NCBI RefSeq assembly: GCF_003994475.1
Contig: NZ_RZNY01000021.1
Location: 25,113 to 89,112, forward strand
From: Paenibacillus anaericanus
GTDB taxonomy: Bacteria; Bacillota; Bacilli; Paenibacillales; Paenibacillaceae
DNA: 64,000 nt
Direction: 5' to 3'
A program made the translations under genes and the position numbers. The notes beneath the pieces were generated by a model. The model saw only the letters and a list, made by a program, of their open reading frames with translations. It did not search any database and was not told the origin of the DNA. Every line of letters starts with the position of its first letter. The stretch's first letter is position 1. Positions 54,902 through 64,000 of the stretch are shown in pieces.

Positions 54902-54936
54902 GAGCCGGGGGAGTTTCAGTATACCCGGGCTTTTTG
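54902..54936 (+). terminator. Expression-platform terminator of the purine riboswitch
   Basis: GAGCCGGGGGA and TACCCGGGCTTTTT form the terminator arm about 90 bp after the aptamer, upstream of the permease start. Ligand binding would favour termination, so purine-rich conditions should switch uptake off. Confidence 0.8.
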
Positions 54937-54973
54937 TCGTTTCCGACTCATTATAAGGGGGAGTATTTTAATC

Positions 54974-56374
54974 ATGGATCGCTTCTTTAAACTAAAACAG
55001 AATGGTACGACGGTACGCACGGAGATTATGGCAGGTCTTACAACGTTTATGGCCATGGCTTACATCCTAACAGTCAATCCGAATACGCTAACTGCATTTG
55101 GTGCGATTGATATGGGTTGGTATTCTGTATTCTTGGCTACTGCTCTTTCTGCTGGTATCTTCACTATCGCTATGGGGCTTTTCATCAACTTTCCAGTAGC
55201 GCTTGCACCGGGTATGGGACTGAATGCTTATTTTGCTTCCGTTATTCTGTCGTCGGCGACATCAGATACTCCCTTTACTTGGGAAATGGGTCTGACAGCA
55301 GTATTTATTTCTGGTTTAATTTTTATCCTACTTACAATTACACGGGTAAGACAAATGTTACTCGATGCTATTCCTGATTCACTTAAACATGCAATCACCG
55401 TAGGGATCGGGATGTTCATTTCGATTATTGGTCTTAAGAACAGTGGATTGATGACTATTGGTGTTGAATCGGGCAATGATATTGCTGCTCATACATTTAC
55501 AAATGTTCTTTCTTACGAAACAGTTATCCATTTGGGGAGCTTGACGGATACAAACGTTCAACTCGGGATTGTCGGCCTATTGTTGATTGGTATCCTAATG
55601 GTGCTTAACGTTCGTGGAGCGATTTTGTTCGGAATCTTGGGCACGACTGTTGTTGCTATGTTGATGGGCGTTGTTGATTTTAATTCGCTCTCCAATGCGC
55701 AAACTCCATGGGTACCTGATTTCACACAAATCAACTTTATGTCGTTTGACTGGGATGGAATTCTTCATACAGGTATCATATCTGCTATTGCCACTTTTAC
55801 ATTCGTAGAGTTATTTGATACATTCGGTACATTAGTTGGTACTGCAACCCGTGCCGGAATTATGAAAGACCCTGTAGAGGGTAAAAAACGCGTTGGTAAA
55901 GCTATGTTTGTTGATGCAATTGCTGTTACAGGTGGTGCTATGTTGGGAACTTCCACTACTACAGCATATGTAGAAAGTGCTGCTGGTGTAGCTGAAGGTG
56001 GACGTACAGGTCTCACAGCTGTAACAACCGGTGCGTGTTTCTTGTTAGCATTGTTCCTAGCTCCAGTAGCTGCTCTGATTCCAGGATCTGCTACTGCTGC
56101 TGCACTGATTATTGTCGGCGTGTTGATGATGCAGTCCGTTAAAGAGATCGATTTCCAAGACATGGTTGTAGCTATTCCAGCGTTCTTGACGATCGCTATG
56201 ATGCCTTTCACTTATAACATCGCAAACGGCATTTCCTTCGGTATCGTGTTCTATGTTGTACTAGCATTTGTTGCTAACATTTTTGGCAAAAAGAAATATG
56301 ATATTCATTGGTTAATGTGGGTCTTGTTCGTACTGGTTATTCTCCGTTATGTATTCTTTGGTAGCGAAGGTTAA
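54974..56374 (+). CDS. pbuG: NCS2 purine permease, PbuG/AzgA type
   Basis: The 466-residue protein has about 12 transmembrane segments and the AzgA/PbuG signatures TEIMAGLTTFMAMAYI, ALAPGMGLNAYF, ELFDTFGTLVGTA and TTTAYVESAAGVAEGGRTG. It imports hypoxanthine, guanine or related bases. The purine riboswitch in its leader supports that role, and a terminator follows. The gene name is chosen by family, and paralogues with slightly different specificity exist. Confidence 0.88.
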   Translation: MDRFFKLKQNGTTVRTEIMAGLTTFMAMAYILTVNPNTLTAFGAIDMGWYSVFLATALSAGIFTIAMGLFINFPVALAPGMGLNAYFASVILSSATSDTPFTWEMGLTAVFISGLIFILLTITRVRQMLLDAIPDSLKHAITVGIGMFISIIGLKNSGLMTIGVESGNDIAAHTFTNVLSYETVIHLGSLTDTNVQLGIVGLLLIGILMVLNVRGAILFGILGTTVVAMLMGVVDFNSLSNAQTPWVPDFTQINFMSFDWDGILHTGIISAIATFTFVELFDTFGTLVGTATRAGIMKDPVEGKKRVGKAMFVDAIAVTGGAMLGTSTTTAYVESAAGVAEGGRTGLTAVTTGACFLLALFLAPVAALIPGSATAAALIIVGVLMMQSVKEIDFQDMVVAIPAFLTIAMMPFTYNIANGISFGIVFYVVLAFVANIFGKKKYDIHWLMWVLFVLVILRYVFFGSEG

Positions 56375-56431
56375 TATTTCGAGACTAACAGTAAAATCAT
56401 AAATTTATTACATCAATGTCTACTAGGAAAG

Positions 56432-56468
56432 CCTGTAGGTCCGTCATACGGATTTGCAGGTTTTTTTT
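56432..56468 (+). terminator. Rho-independent terminator after the purine permease gene
   Basis: CCTGTAGGTCCGT and ACGGATTTGCAGG pair and are followed by eight T residues. Confidence 0.88.
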
Positions 56469-56652
56469 GTATATATAGGATTGACCGATATCATTTCTTA
56501 CATTAGATTAATGGTAATGTTCCTATTTATAGTTATTTTGTTCCATATAAATATAGTAAATGAATACTCTTTACTTCGTATCCATCATATCTTAGTAACT
56601 ATCAGCATAATACTTGACCGATACTTATCATTGTCTGGGGTGAAGAGGATAC

Positions 56653-59600
56653 ATGTTAAAGTCAAAAAAATACGTTGCTTCTATTGTAGTAATCCTATGT
56701 CTAGTTATTTTGATTCCAATCCGTGTTATGGCCGCGCCGAACTTAATGCAAAATAGTGGGTTTGAACAAAACCAATCGGGAGTGCCAGAATTTTGGAGTC
56801 AGGATGTATGGGTAAGTGATGAAAATGCCAGTTTACTGTCTTTGGAGAACGACGACGTTCATTCGGGTAACACAGCATCGAGCATCGAGAATCTGCAGCC
56901 TAATCATGCTAAATGGGTTCAGAGTATGTCTGTAAAAGAGAATACTTATTATAAAATATCGGGTTGGGTTAAGGTTGTTCAGATGGAGAGTACTGCGACA
57001 GTGGGAGCCAATCTATTTGTATTAGGTGTTATGGGAGAGTACCCCCAATTAATAACCCCTAGTGGTGTTTGGGAGGAAATTTCATTCTACGGACAAACCG
57101 GTCCGGAACAGCAAGAAGTGACTATTGGCGCGGGAATTGGTACATATGGGACACTTGTAACCGGCAAAGCACTGTTCGATGACATAACGATGGAGGAAGT
57201 AGACAAGCCAGGGCAAGATGTGGCTGTGATTTCGATGATCATACCTGAGAATCCACAGCAAGCGGAAGAAGAACAGTTAATTAATAAGCCTATCTCAATG
57301 ATTCCTGTGCTAGGGATCTCCGTTTTATTCAGTTTGTTGTTTGCTCTCTTATACAACAAGGTGCTCAGGAGACAGTGGAATGAAATATTGAAACCAGATT
57401 ACAAGAAGTGGTTATTGCTAGCGCTATTGTTTGCCCTGATCGTTCGGATCTGGCTTGCATTGGCGATACCGGGTTATACCGGAGATTTATATACATTTAT
57501 GAGTTGGTCTGATCGTTTAACCGAGCAAGGATTAGGTAACTTTTATCAGGATGGTGTTTTCGCTGATTATCCTCCTGGTTATATGATTGTCTTGTATGTG
57601 CTTGGTGCTATTAAATCAGTCTTTGATCTTGAAGCGACTTCTGCAACTACAAGACTTCTCTTTAAGCTACCAGCTATACTTGCTGACTTAGCTGTAGGAG
57701 TTATTATCTATCAAGCGGGGCTGAAGAGATTCGGAAAGGGCATTGCTCTGGGATTGATGCTACTGTATGTGTTTAATCCGAGTACTCTGATTAATTCGGC
57801 CGCTTGGGGCCAGATGGATGGATTCTTCGTTTTGTTCTTACTACTAGCTATTATTAACAACACGGAAGGACGAATGGAACGATCAGCTGTATGGTTTGCT
57901 ATTTCTGTTTTAATTAAACCGCAAACACTGATTTTCACACCCATACTTCTACTAACATTTTTATATCGGCGTGAATGGAAACGGGTTTTGTATAGTGCAG
58001 GCTATGGTCTTGCAGCGTTTGGATTACTCGCCCTTCCTTTCTTTTGGAGAAATGGGGGGTTAGCAGGAATACTGAATCTCTACAAGACGACATTATCTTC
58101 GTACCCCTATGCTACAATTAATGCTTTTAATTTATTTGCTCTAAGTGGTGGCAATTGGCTACCCATTGAACAGAAATGGTTATTTCTTTCTTATCAGACT
58201 TGGGGATCTATTTTTATCGTGGTAGCAACCGCATTAGCTGTATATTACTTTATGAGTAAAGAGGGAAAGAAGGGGCTAGCGTCTTATTTTATCGGACTAG
58301 TACTCATTTCAGTCGTGTTCGTACTTGGCCCCAAAATGCACGAGCGTTATATGTTTCCAGCACTAATTCTTAGTTTGTTCAGTTTTATTCAGAGTAAAGA
58401 TAGACGACTTCTCTTCATATACTTTGGACTTAGTTTGACTCATTTTGTTAATGTTGCTTATGTATTCCTGGCTTATGTGGCTAGTACTCAGAGCCCACCT
58501 ACAGACGGTATCGTTATGTTATGCTCTATCGCGAACTTGGGCTTATTGGCTTACATGCTCTATGTGGGACATGACATCTACTATTGTGGGGGAAGGAAAC
58601 CGTTACAACCTGTGACAGAGTATGAACAGCAGGGGAAACAGAAGAAGCTTTTAACAAAGCTGGTAGTTAATGCCGGCACTAAACTTGGGAGGAATCGTGG
58701 TCCTAAGTTCTTGCGCCGAAAAGATTGGATCTGGATAGGAGCAATAACCATTTTGTATACGGTTCTTGCCCTATATAATTTGGGGTCATTAAAGGATCCT
58801 CAGACGGTATGGGAACCACGTGCGGCTGGAGATAGCGTTTATGTTGATTTTGGCGCTACGAAAACACTGGACCAAGTTAATATTTTTGGTGGAGTCGGGT
58901 CGGGTAAATACAAGATTGAGTTTGGTGATTCTCAGGGTCAATGGTCTCAGGAACAAGAGATAGACCCATCGGGGAAAGTATTCGAATGGGACATCATTCC
59001 TGTGGATGTGAGTGCACGTTATGCTAAACTGACAGTGGAATCACCTGGATTTATGGTGCATGAGGTGGCATTTTTTGAAAAGGGCAAATCAGTACCTGTC
59101 GAGATTAAAGAGATAAACGATGATAACACTGTAGAGTCTATTCAGGGGACACCGGCTAACTTATTTGATGAACCCGCAGCAGTTTCTTACAAACGGAGTT
59201 ATTTAAACAGTACTTATTTTGATGAAATTTATCATGCTCGTACCGCTTACGAACACTTAAATGGGTTGGAGCCCTATGAGAATACACACCCTCCTCTTGG
59301 TAAACTTCTAATCGCTTTAGGAATTAAGTTGTTCGGAGTAAATCCTTTTGGATGGAGAATTGTTGGTACTCTTTTTGGTGCAGGAATGTTGCCGATTATT
59401 TATGCCTTATCATTACGGATATTTGGTAAAAGAGAGTATGCGATCACTGCTTCATTGTTATTTGCTCTGGATTTCATGCATTTTACGTTAACTAGAATTG
59501 CCACAATTGATGTGTATGGCGTCTTTTTCATTATGCTCATGTTTTATTTCATGCATCGATATGTATCCCAAAACTTTTACTTACTCCCGCTCAGGAAAAC

Positions 59601-60474
59601 GCTTGTTCCTTTGTTCTTATCCGGTTTATTCTTTGGAATCGGAGTTGCATCGAAATGGATCGTGTTATACGGTGGTGTTGGGCTCGCAATAATGTTAGGC
59701 ATGTCATTGTATGAGCGTTACCGTCAGTCTGTAGCTGCGCGAAATGCGCTAGCACAAGGCGATCTAGATCAGGAGACTGAGCGAGTGTATGCTTATGCAG
59801 CGCGTTCGTTTAGACGTAACACTATAATTACATTGGCATCATGCATCGGGTTCTTTATCATAATCCCGTTAATAATTTATAGCTTGTCGTTTGTTCCTTC
59901 ATTAAGGGCTTCTCAAGATGGATTTATATTTAAAGGTCTAGTGGATGCCCAGACGCATATGTTTGATTATCACAGTCAGCTTTTAGCAACACATCCCTTC
60001 GCTTCTTCGTGGTGGGAATGGCCGTTTATGAAAAGACCTGTATGGTTCTATAGCGCTGGTGATCAAGTAGATCAAGGACTAGTCTCAAGTATAGTAACGA
60101 TGGGGAACCCTCTGATCTGGTGGACTGGGATTTTCGCCATGATCCTGACGATTTGGTTCTCAATAAAGCGCAAGGATACTCACGTTTATGTTATTTGGAT
60201 CGGATTTCTTTCGCAATATGTACCTTGGGTGCTAGTTCCGAGATCTACATTTTTGTATCATTACTTTGCGATGGTACCTTTTATGATTTTAAGTATTGTA
60301 TACATGATGAAATTACTTGAGTCTAAAATTGGGCCAATAAAATACATTCGGTATGTGTATGTTACCTTAGCGGCACTCCTATTTATCATGTTCTACCCTG
60401 TGCTATCTGGAATGGTTGTTAAACAAGGCTATGTTGATCACATTTTGCGCTGGTTCTCAACATGGGTATTTTAG
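56653..60474 (+). CDS. Large PMT-type glycosyltransferase fusion protein
   Basis: The 1273-residue membrane protein appears to be two glycosyltransferase units in one chain. A signal sequence and a carbohydrate-binding-like beta domain (about 28-190) lead into a first multi-helix GT-C unit (about 215-640) with TGDLYTFMSW and YPPGYM. A discoidin-like domain (about 715-820) follows. The C-terminal unit (about 850-1273) has YFDEIYHARTAYE and THPPLGKLL, typical of the dolichyl-phosphate-mannose-protein mannosyltransferase (PMT, GT39) family, and a C-terminal four-helix PMT segment. It probably transfers sugars from a lipid carrier outside the membrane. The GtrA gene downstream supports a lipid-linked donor. 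Confidence 0.85.
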   Translation: MLKSKKYVASIVVILCLVILIPIRVMAAPNLMQNSGFEQNQSGVPEFWSQDVWVSDENASLLSLENDDVHSGNTASSIENLQPNHAKWVQSMSVKENTYYKISGWVKVVQMESTATVGANLFVLGVMGEYPQLITPSGVWEEISFYGQTGPEQQEVTIGAGIGTYGTLVTGKALFDDITMEEVDKPGQDVAVISMIIPENPQQAEEEQLINKPISMIPVLGISVLFSLLFALLYNKVLRRQWNEILKPDYKKWLLLALLFALIVRIWLALAIPGYTGDLYTFMSWSDRLTEQGLGNFYQDGVFADYPPGYMIVLYVLGAIKSVFDLEATSATTRLLFKLPAILADLAVGVIIYQAGLKRFGKGIALGLMLLYVFNPSTLINSAAWGQMDGFFVLFLLLAIINNTEGRMERSAVWFAISVLIKPQTLIFTPILLLTFLYRREWKRVLYSAGYGLAAFGLLALPFFWRNGGLAGILNLYKTTLSSYPYATINAFNLFALSGGNWLPIEQKWLFLSYQTWGSIFIVVATALAVYYFMSKEGKKGLASYFIGLVLISVVFVLGPKMHERYMFPALILSLFSFIQSKDRRLLFIYFGLSLTHFVNVAYVFLAYVASTQSPPTDGIVMLCSIANLGLLAYMLYVGHDIYYCGGRKPLQPVTEYEQQGKQKKLLTKLVVNAGTKLGRNRGPKFLRRKDWIWIGAITILYTVLALYNLGSLKDPQTVWEPRAAGDSVYVDFGATKTLDQVNIFGGVGSGKYKIEFGDSQGQWSQEQEIDPSGKVFEWDIIPVDVSARYAKLTVESPGFMVHEVAFFEKGKSVPVEIKEINDDNTVESIQGTPANLFDEPAAVSYKRSYLNSTYFDEIYHARTAYEHLNGLEPYENTHPPLGKLLIALGIKLFGVNPFGWRIVGTLFGAGMLPIIYALSLRIFGKREYAITASLLFALDFMHFTLTRIATIDVYGVFFIMLMFYFMHRYVSQNFYLLPLRKTLVPLFLSGLFFGIGVASKWIVLYGGVGLAIMLGMSLYERYRQSVAARNALAQGDLDQETERVYAYAARSFRRNTIITLASCIGFFIIIPLIIYSLSFVPSLRASQDGFIFKGLVDAQTHMFDYHSQLLATHPFASSWWEWPFMKRPVWFYSAGDQVDQGLVSSIVTMGNPLIWWTGIFAMILTIWFSIKRKDTHVYVIWIGFLSQYVPWVLVPRSTFLYHYFAMVPFMILSIVYMMKLLESKIGPIKYIRYVYVTLAALLFIMFYPVLSGMVVKQGYVDHILRWFSTWVF

Positions 60475-60548
60475 ATTATAGAATGCGGTGAATTAGAAGG
60501 TGTTGTCCCTTTTTACGGATGGCATACTGAAGGGGAAAGTAGAAACTT

Positions 60549-60986
60549 ATGTCTGTTAAATCGCTTAGAAAGCCGTTTGAACAATTTGTAAGATTCAACT
60601 TAGTTGGACTGGTAAATACCGGAATTGATTTTTTGATATTTACTTTATTGTTATCGCTCGGATTTTTTGCCCTGGGAGCTCAAAGTATTTCGTATGTTGC
60701 AGGCACTGTAAATAGCTATTTTATGAATAAGCATCTAACTTTTAAACATGATGAAGGCCAGCGGCGAAGTGGGTTTGACCTAGCGCAGTTCACGAAATTT
60801 ATAGTCATTAATTTGGTAGTGCTAGGATGCTCGCTACCTATCCTGCATCTTCTCATTCAACAAGTGGGTCTTCACCCTATTTGGGCAAAAGTGATTATTA
60901 CCTGTTTTACAGTGTGTATTAACTTTTTTGCTTCTAGAAGATGGGTATTTAAATCCGAGAAGCATGAGCATGTGAAGGAAATGTAG
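60549..60986 (+). CDS. GtrA family membrane protein
   Basis: The 145-residue protein has four transmembrane helices and the GtrA signatures FVRFNLVGLVNTGIDF, NSYFMNKHLTF and a C-terminal FFASRRWVF. GtrA proteins are thought to flip lipid-linked sugars across the membrane. Its place 74 bp after the PMT-type gene fits a donor-supply role. Confidence 0.92.
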   Translation: MSVKSLRKPFEQFVRFNLVGLVNTGIDFLIFTLLLSLGFFALGAQSISYVAGTVNSYFMNKHLTFKHDEGQRRSGFDLAQFTKFIVINLVVLGCSLPILHLLIQQVGLHPIWAKVIITCFTVCINFFASRRWVFKSEKHEHVKEM

Positions 60987-61232
60987 TAAAGATTTTATTG
61001 TAATAACTTAGGAAGCAAAATCTGGAGTTCACTAATCACCCTGTGTGTATAATAATCATTCGACTGCCATGAGTTTTATTGTGGTGGTCTTTTTGAGTTA
61101 GCGGAACATGAGAATGAATTCTAGAAACTCTCTTTAGTTTTATTTATCAAATAATATTAATTCCTAAATTAGGTTATCAAAGTTCTTTTTTTCGGAATAG
61201 TCAGATAACTATAGTTTTAGGAGGGATTTATT

Positions 61233-62849
61233 ATGATGAATAAACGAAGGAATGCATTAATATTTATGTTGATCGGAGTGTTAATGCTGGGTACAACATT
61301 CCGAATTAGCACGGTTTCAGTCAAAGCAGCAGAGGCGGAAATTATAACTGAGAATCAATCAGTTGAGGCTGAAGTTCTAACAACTACTGGAGGTGGAGGT
61401 TGGCCGAAACCATCACCATCGGTGAAGCCATCACCATCAGTGAAACCGTCGCATGGTCCATCGACGAAACCATCACACGGTCCCTCGACAAAACCATCAC
61501 ATGGGCCTTCGACGAAACCATCACCATCACCGACACCGACACCGACGCCAACACCGACGCCAACACCAACACCGTCGGATTGCCCACCAACACCAACACC
61601 AACACCAACACCAACACCAACACCAACACCAACACCAACACCAACACCAACACCATCGGATTGCCCACCGACACCAACACCAAGCCCAACACCAAGCCCA
61701 ACACCAAGCCCAACACCAAGCCCAACACCAAGCCCAACACCAAGCCCAACACCAAGCCCAACACCAAGCCCAACACCAAGCCCAACACCAAGCCCAACAC
61801 CAAGCCCAACACCAAGCCCAACACCAAGCCCAACACCAAGCCCAACACCAAGCCCAACACCAAGCCCAACACCAAGCCCAACACCAAGCCCAACACCAAG
61901 CCCAACACCAAGCCCAACACCAAGCCCAACACCAAGCCCAACACCAAGCCCAACACCAAGCCCAACACCAAGCCCAACACCAAGCCCAACACCAAGCCCA
62001 ACACCAAGCCCAACACCAAGCCCAACACCAAGCCCAACACCAAGCCCAACACCAAGCCCAACACCAAGCCCAACACCAAGCCCAACACCAAGCCCAACAC
62101 CAAGCCCAACACCAAGCCCAACACCAAGCCCAACACCAAGCCCAACACCAAGCCCAACACCAAGTCCAACACCGGAGCCAACACCAAGCCCAACGCCGGA
62201 GCCATCACCAAGCCCAACACCGGAGCCAACACCAAGCCCAACACCGGATCCAACACCAAGCCCAACACCGGAGCCAACACCAAGCCCAACACCGGATCCA
62301 ACACCAAGTCCAACGCCGGATCCATCACCAAGCCCAACACCGGAGCCAACACCAAGCCCAACACCGGATCCATCACCAAGTCCAACGCCGGATCCGTCAC
62401 CAAGTCCAACACCGGATCCATCACCAAGTCCAGATCCGTCACCGAACCCAAGTCCGAACCCAAGTCCGAACCCAACACCGAATCCAACACCAAATCCAAC
62501 ACCGAATCCAACACCGAATCCAACGCCGAATCCAACACCAAACCCAACACCGAACCCAACGCCGAATCCAACACCAAACCCAACACCAACACCAACACCA
62601 ACACCAACACCAACACCAACACCAACACCAACACCAACACCAACACCAACACCAACACCAACACCAAATGTGATAGTGAAGGATGAAGATCCGCAACCAA
62701 AAGGGCCTGTTGTGGTAAGCTCGGATGAAACTCCGGGTGTGAGCACCTTACCTAAGACAGGGGAGTCCAGTACACTTCCATTCTATTTGATAGGGCTTAT
62801 TACGATTGCAATTGGTTTTATCCTCAAGAAAACTCGCAAACATAATTAA
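61233..62849 (+). CDS. LPXTG-anchored Pro/Ser/Thr-rich stalk protein
   Basis: The product has 538 residues with a signal peptide (about 1-31). A KPS(H/P)G repeat region is followed by a very long stretch of [16 protein letters not shown] and TPTP units (about 95-485). A short linker and a sorting signal complete it: LPKTG, a hydrophobic helix and a Lys/Arg tail. A sortase should cut LPKTG and attach the protein to peptidoglycan. The stalk has many Ser and Thr hydroxyls for O-glycosylation. GGAGGG precedes the ATG. The sortase gene follows after a terminator. Confidence 0.93.
   Translation: MMNKRRNALIFMLIGVLMLGTTFRISTVSVKAAEAEIITENQSVEAEVLTTTGGGGWPKPSPSVKPSPSVKPSHGPSTKPSHGPSTKPSHGPSTKPSPSPTPTPTPTPTPTPTPSDCPPTPTPTPTPTPTPTPTPTPTPTPSDCPPTPTPSPTPSPTPSPTPSPTPSPTPSPTPSPTPSPTPSPTPSPTPSPTPSPTPSPTPSPTPSPTPSPTPSPTPSPTPSPTPSPTPSPTPSPTPSPTPSPTPSPTPSPTPSPTPSPTPSPTPSPTPSPTPSPTPSPTPSPTPSPTPSPTPSPTPSPTPSPTPSPTPSPTPEPTPSPTPEPSPSPTPEPTPSPTPDPTPSPTPEPTPSPTPDPTPSPTPDPSPSPTPEPTPSPTPDPSPSPTPDPSPSPTPDPSPSPDPSPNPSPNPSPNPTPNPTPNPTPNPTPNPTPNPTPNPTPNPTPNPTPNPTPTPTPTPTPTPTPTPTPTPTPTPTPTPNVIVKDEDPQPKGPVVVSSDETPGVSTLPKTGESSTLPFYLIGLITIAIGFILKKTRKHN
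61681..62160 (+). repeat. 40 perfect tandem copies of a 12-bp unit
   Basis: The unit CAAGCCCAACAC is repeated 40 times in 480 bp without a single substitution. It encodes the SPTP repeat. Degenerate units (GAGCCAACACCAAG and similar) continue to about 62660. The perfection of the array implies recent expansion. Confidence 0.95.
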
Positions 62850-62857
62850 TTTAGTGA

Positions 62858-62894
62858 AAAAGAAGTGAAGAGGGGCACCTCTTTACTTCTTTTA
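62858..62894 (+). terminator. Terminator between the LPXTG gene and the sortase gene
   Basis: AAAGAAGTGAAGAGG and CCTCTTTACTTCTTT form a long stem with a G-T pair and a short loop, followed by TTA. It lies between substrate and sortase, so the sortase is read at a lower level or from its own promoter. Confidence 0.85.
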
Positions 62895-62916
62895 TCTAGT
62901 TGGGGGATATTTTTTT

Positions 62917-63612
62917 ATGAAAAAGTTAGTATCATATTTAATCATTCTTATTGGTGTTTCTATAATGGTATTTCCTAAGGCTAATGAGTGGTACCTGGAA
63001 GCACAGGGACAAAAACTGTTGGAGACCGCGGAACTGAGTTACGAAATCAACCAAACTAATGATATGGATGATTCTATTAATGAGCAAACTCAAATTAGTT
63101 ATGAAAGAGTATCTAGAATTTTAGATCAGCAGCCAGAAGCAGAAGTAGAGACAGAAGAAGTTAATAGTGAGAACATAGATAGTCAAGGTGAGGTGAAGAC
63201 GGCCGCTAAAAAAGAATCCGCACCTATCGCAATTATTAAGATACCCAAAATAGACCTGAAGTTACCCGTGCTTGAGGGGGCTACTAAAGAGAATATGAGT
63301 CGTGCAACCACGCACATGGTTGAGACAACGAAACTTGGTGAAATAGGTAATGCGGCGATTTCCGCTCATAGAGCACATAAGAAGGGGAGGTTGTTTAATC
63401 GTTTAAATGAAGTAGAGGTTGGAGATGAAATTGTAATTGAGATGGGGAAAACATCATTTAATTATATTGTATATAAAATATCCCGAGTAAAACCAACAGA
63501 TGTATCTGTGTTAAATCGCAATAAAAAGGACAAGATTCTCACTTTAATTACTTGCGATCCTCTTGTGAATCCAACGCATCGATTAATTGTTCAAGCTAAG
63601 ATAGTGGAATGA
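62917..63612 (+). CDS. Class D sortase
   Basis: The 231-residue protein has an N-terminal transmembrane anchor (about 5-20), a charged linker and a sortase domain. Catalytic residues are His151 (SAHRAHKK), Cys213 (LITCDP) and Arg222 (THRLIVQAK). The pattern is that of class D sortases found in Bacillales. Its neighbour upstream carries an LPKTG signal, so the two are probably enzyme and substrate. GGGGGAT precedes the ATG. Confidence 0.92.
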   Translation: MKKLVSYLIILIGVSIMVFPKANEWYLEAQGQKLLETAELSYEINQTNDMDDSINEQTQISYERVSRILDQQPEAEVETEEVNSENIDSQGEVKTAAKKESAPIAIIKIPKIDLKLPVLEGATKENMSRATTHMVETTKLGEIGNAAISAHRAHKKGRLFNRLNEVEVGDEIVIEMGKTSFNYIVYKISRVKPTDVSVLNRNKKDKILTLITCDPLVNPTHRLIVQAKIVE

Positions 63613-63739
63613 TTACGGGGTATTATCTAATCTACTGTTTGAACTCTGCTATCTTGATTCATATAATTTATCGTAGTTGACATACGAGCACAAGAAATAG
63701 AAACCTTTATTTGCTGAAATTAGCGAGAGGTATCTAAAG

Positions 63740-63935
63740 GAGAAGTAGTAATAGGGATAATTTTTCCTTCATTAGAGCTGATAAAAAAGTAGGATTGCAT
63801 ATTCAAGAATCATGGTTTGAAGTCCTATTAACTTACCAACAAGGAAGATGGCAGTATATATTTGGCAATGAAAAAAGATCTGATTATGCTTGCACAGGCC
63901 TAGAAAAGATGCTATATTATAAATCCGGCCGATGA
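63740..63935 (+). pseudogene. Open frame without start, probable gene fragment
   Basis: The frame reads GLHIQESWFEVLLTYQQGRW and then continues to a TGA at 63933-63935. There is no ATG, GTG or TTG with a ribosome site at its beginning, so it looks like a fragment. No family was recognised. The rest of 63613-64000 shows no gene. Confidence 0.3.
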
Positions 63936-64000
63936 GAACAACGGTTTGCAGCTAACAACTGAGAAACACCAGCAAAAATAAAGCTTGCAAAACTTCGCCG

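Noticed and set aside
61355..62746. Very long open frames on both strands across the Pro/Ser/Thr repeat gene
   Set aside because: They arise because a 12-bp repeat without stop codons is open in several frames. Only the frame with signal peptide, ribosome site and LPKTG signal is real.
1..64000. tRNA or rRNA genes, in particular as the island's integration target
   Set aside because: I found no cloverleaf sequence with a TTCGA-type arm and CCA-like end. The island target is guaA.

Overview
The window looks like a Paenibacillus-type member of the Bacillales. Low-to-medium G+C sequence, GGAGG ribosome sites with frequent TTG/GTG starts, YesM/YesN-type two-component genes next to CUT1 sugar transporters, a surface enzyme with three SLH domains, class D sortase and a purine riboswitch all fit. 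No 16S or other species marker is present, so the genus is an inference.

Left chromosomal part (1-29390). Positions 1-11500 hold an oligosaccharide utilisation cluster: two GH65 phosphorylases, a beta-phosphoglucomutase, a sensor kinase and AraC-type regulator, two ABC permeases and a binding lipoprotein. No ATPase gene is present. It is followed by a very large SLH-anchored GH85 endo-beta-N-acetylglucosaminidase. Next come housekeeping and envelope genes: a GNAT acetyltransferase, hemL, an LCP protein, bcp, a DedA protein, a polysaccharide deacetylase, a MoxR/DUF58/transglutaminase operon and guaA.

Genomic island (29205-52656). The 3' end of guaA (226 bp, one mismatch) is duplicated 23,226 bp downstream, which marks an integrated element. 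It carries a complete tyrosine recombinase and plasmid-like functions: a replication-initiator-like protein preceded by 33-bp-period iterons, an actin-like ParM protein, and a resolvase-type serine recombinase. It also carries a Fic protein and remnants of another integrase. No relaxase or conjugation genes are visible.

The centre of interest is 39857-48410: eight consecutive single-gene units, all on the + strand. Each gene is followed by a roughly 140-155 bp structured repeat that starts with TAACA and ends with (C/T)(G/A)TTA, with complementary ends. The repeats differ in sequence but keep complementary stems, and spacing to the next gene is nearly constant. This has the layout of an integron cassette array, but the repeat folds as a multi-hairpin structure rather than as a classical attC site, and no IntI is present. 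The cargo is a nucleotidyltransferase, DUF4238, two HEPN-like proteins, a zinc-ribbon/nuclease-like protein, a small membrane protein, a VOC protein and a membrane-anchored protein. PIN-like, HEPN-like and DUF2971 genes follow without repeats. This content resembles a defence island.

Right chromosomal part (52657-64000). It holds a secreted M14 carboxypeptidase, a riboswitch-controlled purine permease, a large PMT-type glycosyltransferase fusion, GtrA, an LPXTG protein with 40 perfect copies of a 12-bp repeat, and a class D sortase. The last four may form a surface-glycoprotein module.
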